From: Candidatus Omnitrophota bacterium
Lineage (GTDB): Bacteria > Omnitrophota > Gorgyraeia > Gygaellales > Profunditerraquicolaceae
DNA length: 6,149 nt
Assembly (NCBI GenBank): GCA_016212045.1
Contig: JACRHO010000149.1
Location: forward strand, 1-6,149
Direction of reading: 5' to 3'
The notes under the pieces were generated by a model. It did no database searches. It was not told the origin of the DNA and saw only the letters and a program-made list of their open reading frames with translations. The position numbers and the translations under genes were made by a program. Shown piece by piece: positions 1 to 5,006 of this stretch. Positions within the stretch are counted from its first letter, which is position 1, and the number at the start of each line of letters is the position of its first letter.

Positions 1-120
1 GCCCTGGGTCTGGGCTCTGTGCCCATTGGAGCTTTTAGTGACGCAGAGGTAAAGGAGATAATCTCTTTACCCAAAGAATGCGAACCTTTATATATAATTC
101 CGGTAGGATATTCGGGTTAA
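1..120 (+). CDS. Nitroreductase / SagB-type dehydrogenase family protein, C-terminal end (5' end outside window)
   Basis: An open frame enters at base 1 and stops at TAA 118-120, giving 39 residues. They begin ALGLGSVPIGAF and end in EPLYIIPVGYSG. The GLGSVPIGAF segment followed by a short acidic helix (DAEVKEII), LP, and a closing PLY-IIPVG strand is the usual C-terminal signature of FMN-dependent nitroreductases, and PLY-IPVG is most like the SagB-type/thioester-oxidoreductase branch. The family binds FMN and transfers electrons from NAD(P)H or oxidises peptide substrates. With only the tail visible, the substrate cannot be assigned. The gene ends just before the palindrome-rich gap, and nothing links it functionally to the downstream genes. 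Confidence 0.8.
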   Translation, partial: ALGLGSVPIGAFSDAEVKEIISLPKECEPLYIIPVGYSG

Positions 121-124
121 GTGA

Positions 125-178
125 GCACATAAGTTATGGAGCCCTATAATAGAAATGAGCGACATAACTTATCTGTGC
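125..178. repeat. Imperfect inverted repeat 1 (14-bp stem, 24-base loop)
   Basis: GCACA-TAAGTTATG (125-138) is the reverse complement of CATAACTTA-TC-TGTGC (163-178), apart from a two-base bulge at 172-173. The repeat starts four bases after the stop codon of the nitroreductase gene. The loop holds an exact TATAAT (145-150), but without a fitting -35 element. There is no T-run after the right arm, so it does not look like an intrinsic terminator. The right arm is shared with the outer part of inverted repeat 2, so the two foldings exclude each other there. Confidence 0.75.
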
Positions 179-263
179 GAACTTACCCTTGACATTTTTT
201 GAGTCTAAGATTGATTCGTTAGCAAACTTTATTTCAAAAAATGTCAAGGGTTAAATTCGCAGA
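172..263. repeat. Long inverted repeat 2 (perfect 18-bp core, about 28 bp in total); possible MITE-like palindromic element
   Basis: ACCCTTGACATTTTTTGA (185-202) is perfectly complementary to TCAAAAAATGTCAAGGGT (234-251), with a 31-base loop (203-233). The pairing continues outward imperfectly: 183-184 with 253-254, 177-181 with 256-260 and 172-174 with 261-263. It is interrupted by an extra T at 252, a C/A mismatch (182/255) and two unpaired bases (175-176). Each arm carries a TTGACA pointing inward, but neither has a matching -10 element. An arm this long and exact is unusual for a terminator and is more like the end of a small non-autonomous mobile element or an intergenic palindromic repeat. 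No target-site duplication is visible and no second copy lies in the window, so the mobile origin is an inference. Confidence 0.7.
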
Positions 264-284
264 CGCTGGTAAGCATTAAAACAG

Positions 285-332
285 GCAGCTACAATTTACG
301 TCGTCCTTTCAGGACTTCCGTAAATTGTCTGC
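285..332 (+). other. Stable nested hairpin in the presumed 5' leader of the lipoprotein gene
   Basis: ACAATTTACG (291-300) pairs perfectly with CGTAAATTGT (319-328). Inside, GTCC (303-306) pairs with GGAC (312-315) around the five-base loop TTTCA. Outside, GCAG (285-288) pairs with CTGC (329-332) across a two-base bulge (289-290). The stem ends nine bases before the Shine-Dalgarno at 341. It therefore leaves the ribosome site free and could act as an mRNA-stabilising leader, a processing site or a protein-binding site. No U-run follows on the + strand, so a simple terminator is unlikely. It may instead be another intergenic palindrome unrelated to the gene. Confidence 0.6.
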
Positions 333-340
333 TCATTTAA

Positions 341-349
341 AAGGAGGTG
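341..349 (+). promoter_or_regulatory. Strong ribosome binding site that selects the GTG start at 354
   Basis: AAGGAGGTG is nearly a full anti-Shine-Dalgarno match. The GGAGG core (343-347) lies six bases before GTG 354 but twelve before the in-frame ATG at 360. The GTG is therefore the better start. The choice changes the protein by only two residues (MK) and does not affect the lipoprotein signal. Confidence 0.8.
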
Positions 350-353
350 TAAG

Positions 354-797
354 GTGAAGATGGGATTTTTAGTATTTTTAGTCGTCGCCTTGGCTCTGCT
401 GGGCTGTGAAACTATGGGGCCAAAAAGTAAGACCGGGGCAGTGGCCGGAGGGGTCATCGGCGCAACTGCGGGTGGCATTATTGGTCATCAGTCAGAGCAT
501 GGCTTAGAAGGCGCAGCTATCGGCGCAGCCATAGGTGCAGTGACGGGTGCAGTTATTGGCAGCCAGTTAGATAAGATGGATAAACAAGGATTGCAGTCCA
601 ATCCTAATTATCTGCCAATTACCAAAATCGTAGAGATGACTTCTACAGGCCTGCCTGATGATGTAATCATTGAGGAGATTAAGAGAACAAAGTCTGTTTA
701 TCACCTCAGCGCTGAGGTGATTGATTATTTAAAGAAGAATAAGGTGGGCGATAAGGTTATTGATTATATGTTAAGCACTGCTGCGGCAACGCCATAA
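354..797 (+). CDS. Glycine-zipper lipoprotein with a C-terminal helical domain
   Basis: The product has 147 residues. Residues 1-18 form a signal peptide with lipobox L15-L16-G17-C18, so Cys18 should be lipidated after signal peptidase II cleavage. The residues after it are E-T, not Asp at +2, which favours sorting to the outer membrane if E. coli rules hold. Residues 28-69 are a glycine zipper with repeated GAxxG/GGxxG spacing, predicting two packed membrane-inserting helices, as in the Rickettsia 17-kDa antigen/YMGG families. Residues 88-140 form a separate helical region (ITKIVEMTSTGLPDDVIIEE, then SVYHLSAEVIDYLKKNKVGD). It resembles tails of unknown function in other envelope proteins, with two similar helical halves each ending in a pattern like 'G(L/V)xDxVI'. 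It starts with GTG behind a strong Shine-Dalgarno. The role is probably structural in the outer membrane; no enzymatic motif is seen. Confidence 0.85.
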   Translation: MKMGFLVFLVVALALLGCETMGPKSKTGAVAGGVIGATAGGIIGHQSEHGLEGAAIGAAIGAVTGAVIGSQLDKMDKQGLQSNPNYLPITKIVEMTSTGLPDDVIIEEIKRTKSVYHLSAEVIDYLKKNKVGDKVIDYMLSTAAATP

Positions 798-824
798 AAA
801 GTTTCCAGAATAGTTTTATTTTAT

Positions 825-848
825 GGCCGCCTTCGTCAGGAGGCGGCC
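825..848 (+). terminator. GC-rich hairpin between lipoprotein and coiled-coil genes; weak or partial terminator
   Basis: GGCCGCCT (825-832) pairs perfectly with AGGCGGCC (841-848) around an eight-base loop. Only two T residues follow before GCAGGAGG, so it lacks the U-tract of an efficient intrinsic terminator. The right arm ends four bases before the Shine-Dalgarno of the next gene. It could lower read-through, protect the 3' end of the lipoprotein mRNA, or affect translation of the next gene. I see no convincing promoter between 798 and 862, so the downstream genes probably depend on read-through. Confidence 0.5.
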
Positions 849-852
849 TTGC

Positions 853-858
853 AGGAGG
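853..858 (+). promoter_or_regulatory. Ribosome binding site for the coiled-coil gene
   Basis: AGGAGG lies four bases before ATG 863, a slightly short spacing. The next in-frame ATG (875, residue 5) would be sixteen bases away, so 863 is the preferred start. Confidence 0.75.
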
Positions 859-862
859 ATAA

Positions 863-1657
863 ATGATTCCATTAATGGCGGTATTGTTTTTGGTAGGTCT
901 AGGTATTGCTGCTTACGGTTTGCTTGGCGCAGGCGGTCAGGTTTCCAAAAAGAAAGGCAAAAAGATTTCTGCTAAGGGATTTGCCGAGCCAGAAAAGATT
1001 ATTCCTAAAGTTTCTCAGAGCGAAGAAGAAGCCAATGCCTTAAAAACTGAATTAGAAAAAATAAAGACAGAATTTGCTAATCTGCAGAATGAAGCCGCAG
1101 GGCTAAAGCAGCGGGAGACAGAGTTAAAACAGGAATTAGAGAGGCGTAAAGAGTGGGTGGGTAAAAGCGAGGTAGAGGCGAAAAAGGCCCAGGAAGAAAA
1201 AGGTTCTTTAGAAAAACGCCTGCTGGACAAAGAGAAAGAATCGCAGGATATCTTTAACAAAAATGTCGATTTAGAACGCAAGACCCAGGAATTAAGCCGC
1301 AGGATTCAGGAGTTAGAAAAAGATTCCCGGGAGAAGGCCGACCAAATCGAGGCGCTCAAGCATCAAGGGGAAAAATATTTGCAGGATTTGAAGGCGCAGG
1401 CTGCGACTACGGAGGAATTGAAAAAGAAGGAAGAGATAAAAGAGTGGGTCCCTAAGACGGAGTTCAATAAATTAAATGAAGAATATACGGAATTAGAGGA
1501 GGGGTTAGAGAAAAAAGAAAAGCGCATAGAGGAATTAACCGCTGAGATTATCAAACTGAATAACCAACTGAAGCAAGTAGCGCCACCGCCCGCCCCACCA
1601 GAACCGCCCGCCCCACCAGAACAGCCCGAGCCGCCAGCGCCGCAGGCAGGAGAATGA
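863..1657 (+). CDS. Membrane-anchored coiled-coil protein with proline-rich C-terminal tail, function unknown
   Basis: The product has 264 residues. Residues 3-23 form one hydrophobic helix with no positive charge before it and a basic cluster KKKGKK (29-34) just after. By the positive-inside rule this puts the N-terminus outside and the long C-terminal part in the cytoplasm. Residues about 52-238 are strongly charged Glu/Lys/Leu sequence with heptad character, predicting a long coiled coil. Within it the motif KEWVxK(S/T)E occurs twice (96-103 and 193-200). Residues 241-260 are a Pro/Ala/Glu tail containing two exact copies of PPAPPE (242-253). There is no Cys and no catalytic motif. I do not recognise the family, and generic coiled-coil similarity to SMC- or tropomyosin-like proteins should not be read as function. 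The stop overlaps the start of the AsmA-type gene (ATGA at 1654-1657), suggesting coupled translation and possibly partnership. If the N-terminus were instead an uncleaved signal, the coiled coil would be periplasmic. Confidence 0.8.
   Translation: MIPLMAVLFLVGLGIAAYGLLGAGGQVSKKKGKKISAKGFAEPEKIIPKVSQSEEEANALKTELEKIKTEFANLQNEAAGLKQRETELKQELERRKEWVGKSEVEAKKAQEEKGSLEKRLLDKEKESQDIFNKNVDLERKTQELSRRIQELEKDSREKADQIEALKHQGEKYLQDLKAQAATTEELKKKEEIKEWVPKTEFNKLNEEYTELEEGLEKKEKRIEELTAEIIKLNNQLKQVAPPPAPPEPPAPPEQPEPPAPQAGE
1586..1621 (+). repeat. Perfect tandem duplication of an 18-base unit within the proline-rich tail
   Basis: CCGCCCGCCCCACCAGAA occurs at 1586-1603 and again at 1604-1621 with no mismatch. 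It is in frame and codes for PPAPPE twice. The identity of the codons, not just the amino acids, points to a recent slippage or duplication event. The stretch is much richer in C than the surrounding AT-leaning gene. Confidence 0.95.
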
Positions 1658-4104
1658 GAAAGAAAATTTTTATTATTCTGGCTATTCTATTTGTCTTAAT
1701 TTCCGCAGGGATAATTTACCTTAATTACGTGGTGCTTCCGGTCAGAATAAAGGCGGCCATTATTAAAGGCATTGCCGAGGCCACGCAGAAGAAAGTAAAT
1801 CTTGAGTCGGTTAGATTTAATATCTTTAAAGGTCTGGTCTTAAGAAACTTAAGCATATCCGACGACAAAGTTACCCTCTTAAGTTTAAAAGAGGCCTCTT
1901 GCGTAATTCTCATCCCGCCAATTTTTAAGAAACAGATTATCATTCCCTTCATTAACATAAAATCTCCGCTAATTTACTTAGAGCGTAAGAGCGATAATTC
2001 CCTGAATCTTGCGGAGTTATTTCTCAATCGGCCGATTGCGCCGCTAAAGTCTAATTTTAATTTCTTTATTTACAGAATCAGCCTCAGCAATGGCCGGATT
2101 AACTTTCAGGATGATACCGTAAAGCCCGCTTTCACCAAAGAGATAGATAATCTGGATTTAGTGTTGCGCCTTTCTTTGCCTAATAAAATAAGGTTTAACC
2201 TAAAGGCCCAGATTCCTGCGGGCCCACCCATACTCATAAACTCTGCCGGAGAATATAATCTCTCGGCGCAGGAATTAAAGGCAAAGGTTTTACTCAAAGA
2301 CTTAAGCCTCCAGGACTTTTTGGCTTATTATAAAGGCGCAGGCGTTAGCGTCAGCGACGGAAGGATTGACCTCTTGGCCGGCCTATTATTTAAGGAAGGT
2401 GTTTTAAATCTGGATTTACAGGCGCAGAGCAAAGGGCTTATTTTTTCTAAAGATAAAATTTCCCTGAAAGCCCTGCCGGATTTAAGGGCCAAGATACAGT
2501 ATAACCCTCAAAGTGAAGAGTTGACTTATTCCGGAAATCTTAATATCCTCAATGCCCAGGTCTGGGGCATAGAACCCGTCGGACGCATAGATGAGATAAA
2601 GGCAATGGCACAATTTGATAACGCCGGGTTTACCTGCGATAATTTAAGCGCAAATATTCTGGGCGTGCCGGTAGAGGCAAAGATTAGTCTGGCTAATGTT
2701 CCTGCGCCCTTATTGAAGATTAATCTTAACTCTAGTCTAAACCTTAATCTCCTGGCGCAGATTCTTAAAGATAAATTTAAGCTAGGCCTACCTGCTGAGG
2801 TTCAGGGAGAGGGTAGACTTCTCCTTTCTTTAGAGTCTGGTTTTCCGGTTACTACTCAGAAGTTGGAAGGGACGTTGGATATCTCTGGCGGAAGTCTAAA
2901 ATTAGAGAAAATAAATTCTCCTCTTGGGAATATTAACGGCAGGATTAAGTTTAATCAGCAGCAGATTGCCTGGCCAGAACTGAATTTTAAATATCTGGGC
3001 ATAGATTACAAAACTTCCGGGACGCTGACTAATTTTAAATTGCCGCAGGTAGAGATGCAGCTTTCCTCAAAAGACCTCTTGCTAAAATCAGATTTTAGCG
3101 TCAATGGCAAGTTGCTTAATTTCCGCAAGGCATCTGGAAAATATTTTAATTCCGAATTTCAAGTTTTCGGAGACCTTGATTTTAGTGACCCCCAAGCCCT
3201 AAACACCAAACTAAATTTAGCCCTGGATATAGACCTGGCTAATCTCAAGGATTTTTTGCCAAAATTTAAAGACCAGATTCAACGGTCAAAGCCCGCCGGC
3301 GCAGTGCATTTAGATGGTAGCCTGCAGGGAAATATAAATGATTGGAAAAATTGTTCGGCTAAATTTATTCTCACCAGCAATACCTTGTCGCTTTATGGGT
3401 TGAAGACGCAGGAATTTCTTTTGAATTTTAATCAGGAAAATAAAATTGCCGATATCACACAGATGCGCTTAGGTCTATACGATGGAACCCTGGATGCCGT
3501 CGGAAAGATGAACCTGGATTCCAGTAATTTACCCTATTGGCTGGCGGCTAACATCCAGGGGGTAAAAATTGAAAAACTAAAATTGGATACGCCGTCTAAA
3601 GGAAAAGATATTGCCGGCACTATTCAGGCCGAGGTAAAGCTCAACGGGTTTTCCGGGGATATGGCGAAATTAAGCGGAGCCGGAAAAATCACGGTTACCG
3701 ACGGCAGGCTCTGGGAATTAAATTTATTTAGGGGCTTAGGCGCATTAATTTTTACCAGCGATTTTAATAATATAGTTTTTAGCGAGGGGTCTTGCAGTTT
3801 TGTAGTGAAGGATAAATATATCTTTACCGAAGATTTAAAATTAAAGAGCAACCTCTCGGACATAGTCGGCACAGTAAAGATTGGCTTTGACGGCGCAATT
3901 GACGCTAGCCTGAATGTGCAGGTTACAGAAGAGGCACCTTTAACCGGGACAATTAAAGATGTGACTACTGCTATTATGGGACAGGCAGGCAGGTTCGGTG
4001 TAATTAGAATCACTGGCACCGTGCCTGAGCCCAAATACAGTTTTAAGCCGGCAGTAGTAGATATTATTAAAGGGATAAAGGACGCTATATTCCAGAAAAA
4101 TTAG
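1654..4104 (+). CDS. AsmA-family protein (putative periplasmic lipid-transfer / outer-membrane maintenance protein)
   Basis: The product has 816 residues, between E. coli AsmA (about 617) and TamB/YhdP (over 1200). Residues 1-4 (MRKK) and a hydrophobic helix at about 5-28 give an N-in inner-membrane anchor with the rest in the periplasm. Residues about 40-155 match the AsmA N-terminal pattern: a conserved helix, then VNLESVRFNIFKGLVLRNLS, and the strand SNGRINFQD. The middle is a long run of alternating hydrophobic strands with repeated phrases such as SDGRIDL (234-240), GNINGRIKF (425-433) and GLYDGTLDAVGKMNL (607-621), as expected for a beta-taco groove. Residues about 655-795 resemble the AsmA C-terminal domain (GAGKITVTDGRLWEL, then a final RITGTVPEPKYSFKP). 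Relatives are thought to carry phospholipids between membranes or limit outer-membrane defects; the cargo here is unknown. The start overlaps the upstream stop by four bases. AGGAGA sits almost against the ATG, so coupled initiation is more likely than an independent site. Confidence 0.88.
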   Translation: MRKKIFIILAILFVLISAGIIYLNYVVLPVRIKAAIIKGIAEATQKKVNLESVRFNIFKGLVLRNLSISDDKVTLLSLKEASCVILIPPIFKKQIIIPFINIKSPLIYLERKSDNSLNLAELFLNRPIAPLKSNFNFFIYRISLSNGRINFQDDTVKPAFTKEIDNLDLVLRLSLPNKIRFNLKAQIPAGPPILINSAGEYNLSAQELKAKVLLKDLSLQDFLAYYKGAGVSVSDGRIDLLAGLLFKEGVLNLDLQAQSKGLIFSKDKISLKALPDLRAKIQYNPQSEELTYSGNLNILNAQVWGIEPVGRIDEIKAMAQFDNAGFTCDNLSANILGVPVEAKISLANVPAPLLKINLNSSLNLNLLAQILKDKFKLGLPAEVQGEGRLLLSLESGFPVTTQKLEGTLDISGGSLKLEKINSPLGNINGRIKFNQQQIAWPELNFKYLGIDYKTSGTLTNFKLPQVEMQLSSKDLLLKSDFSVNGKLLNFRKASGKYFNSEFQVFGDLDFSDPQALNTKLNLALDIDLANLKDFLPKFKDQIQRSKPAGAVHLDGSLQGNINDWKNCSAKFILTSNTLSLYGLKTQEFLLNFNQENKIADITQMRLGLYDGTLDAVGKMNLDSSNLPYWLAANIQGVKIEKLKLDTPSKGKDIAGTIQAEVKLNGFSGDMAKLSGAGKITVTDGRLWELNLFRGLGALIFTSDFNNIVFSEGSCSFVVKDKYIFTEDLKLKSNLSDIVGTVKIGFDGAIDASLNVQVTEEAPLTGTIKDVTTAIMGQAGRFGVIRITGTVPEPKYSFKPAVVDIIKGIKDAIFQKN

Positions 4105-4106
4105 TA

Positions 4107-4907
4107 ATGGCAAAGAGCATATTTTATCTTCTGATATTGGGCGCGGGGTTAATTTTATTATACGTTAAATATATTGAGCACAACGCTGTATTTTTTCCTG
4201 ATAAGGTAATTGAGTTTTATCCTCCGTCGGTAAACCTCTTATTTGAAGATATCTATATCCTGACAGAAGACGGCGTAAAGCTCAATGCCTGGTTTATTCC
4301 CGGCGATAACGCAAAATATACACTTTTATTCTGTCACGGCAATGCCGGTAATATCGGGCACCGCTTAGAAAAGTTGCAGCTGCTTAAGGCAATAGGCCTG
4401 AATATATTGATTTTTGATTACCGGGGTTATGGCAAGAGTAAAGGCAGCCCTTCGGAAAAAGGTTTGTATCTTGATGCAAAGGCAGCCTATCTTTACTTGG
4501 TAAATACCCGCGGGATTCCTGCTGAAGAAATTATCCTCTATGGAGAATCATTAGGGACAGTAGTGGCAATTGAGCTTGCTGCAAAAGTAAAAGTCAGAGC
4601 CGTCATCGTAGAAGGGGCGTTTTCCAGCGGCAAGGATATGGCTAGAATATTTTATCCGTATATCCCTACATTTCTTTTCTCTAATAAGTTTAATTCTCTG
4701 GAAAAAATAAAAAGCGTGGAGGTTCCCAAGTTATTTTTGCACAGCCGCGATGATGAGATGGTGCCTTATGCCTTAGCCACTAAGCTTTATCAGGCGGCTC
4801 GTGACGCAAAATATTTTACAGATTTAAGCGGAGAGCATAACAATGCCTTTTTAGATTCCCACGAAAAGTATCCTTCCGCCATACAATCATTTATAGAAAA
4901 ACTTTAA
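4107..4907 (+). CDS. Membrane-anchored alpha/beta hydrolase (ABHD13/Bem46-like serine hydrolase)
   Basis: The product has 266 residues. An N-terminal hydrophobic segment (about 5-20) is followed by EHNAVFFPDK, a common lead-in for this family, and an alpha/beta hydrolase core. HGNAGN (77-82) forms the oxyanion-hole loop and DYRGYGKS (104-111) the next strand-turn. The nucleophile elbow is GESLG with Ser148. The likely acid is Asp216 in SRDDEMVP and the likely base His244 in SGEHNNAF, so the triad looks complete. Family members cleave ester or thioester bonds, some acting on lipids or lipidated proteins; the substrate here cannot be told from sequence. Charge around the anchor (K3 before, K21 after) leaves the topology open. 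The gene starts two bases after the AsmA stop without a clear Shine-Dalgarno, implying translational reinitiation. This makes a role in processing envelope lipids plausible, by inference only. Confidence 0.88.
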   Translation: MAKSIFYLLILGAGLILLYVKYIEHNAVFFPDKVIEFYPPSVNLLFEDIYILTEDGVKLNAWFIPGDNAKYTLLFCHGNAGNIGHRLEKLQLLKAIGLNILIFDYRGYGKSKGSPSEKGLYLDAKAAYLYLVNTRGIPAEEIILYGESLGTVVAIELAAKVKVRAVIVEGAFSSGKDMARIFYPYIPTFLFSNKFNSLEKIKSVEVPKLFLHSRDDEMVPYALATKLYQAARDAKYFTDLSGEHNNAFLDSHEKYPSAIQSFIEKL

Positions 4908-4918
4908 CTAACCTTCCT

Positions 4919-4933
4919 CCACCTACGAGGTGG
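4919..4933 (+). terminator. Short hairpin after the hydrolase gene, weak terminator candidate
   Basis: CCACCT (4919-4924) pairs with AGGTGG (4928-4933) across a three-base loop. A mixed pyrimidine stretch CTTTCCCTTGTCCC follows, not a clean T-run. It lies twelve bases past the hydrolase stop, at a likely transcription-unit boundary, which is the main reason to call it. Confidence 0.4.
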
Positions 4934-4956
4934 CTTTCCCTTGTCCCTAATTTCTC

Positions 4957-4984
4957 TTGATAAGAGTTTTAAATATGATATATT
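4957..4984 (+). promoter_or_regulatory. Candidate sigma-70 promoter with extended -10 for the secretion/pilus genes
   Basis: TTGATA (4957-4962, 5 of 6 to consensus) is followed after 16 bases by TATATT (4979-4984, 5 of 6). TGA directly before it (4976-4978) supplies an extended -10 TGn. Transcription would start near 4991, giving a very short leader before the start codon at 5007. The region is AT-rich, so chance matches are easier, but the spacing and position are good. Confidence 0.45.
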
Positions 4985-4993
4985 TAAGGTTTG

Positions 4994-5000
4994 AAAGGAG
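4994..5000 (+). promoter_or_regulatory. Ribosome binding site for the GspF/PilC-like gene
   Basis: AAAGGAG lies six bases before ATG 5007, an ideal spacing. An in-frame TGA at 4992-4994 closes the reading frame upstream, so the protein cannot begin earlier. Confidence 0.85.
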
Positions 5001-5006
5001 AAAAAT

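Noticed and set aside
145..150. Exact TATAAT as a -10 promoter element
   Set aside because: No acceptable -35 lies 16-18 bases upstream and there is no TGn extension. It sits in the loop of inverted repeat 1.
189..217. TTGACA (189-194) as a promoter for the lipoprotein gene
   Set aside because: The -35 match is perfect but the best sequences 16-18 bases downstream (such as TTGATT) match TATAAT poorly. The hexamer is part of the perfect inverted repeat and is mirrored on the other strand.
172..263. Integron attC recombination site
   Set aside because: The palindrome size is suitable, but I could not find paired RYYYAAC and GTTRRRY core boxes at its ends, and no integrase or cassette genes are present.
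360..362. ATG at 360 as the lipoprotein start
   Set aside because: It is twelve bases from the Shine-Dalgarno core, against six for GTG 354.
3624..4034. Minus-strand open frame of 136 codons
   Set aside because: Antisense to the conserved C-terminal domain of the AsmA-type gene, with no domain in its translation. The other minus-strand frames (296-478, 1015-1281, 1363-1554, 1725-1958, 2106-2297) were dismissed for the same kind of reason.
4954..4970. CTCTT-GAT-AAGAG followed by TTTT as an intrinsic terminator
   Set aside because: The stem has only five mostly A/T-rich pairs with a short T-run, and it overlaps the better-supported -35 element at 4957-4962.
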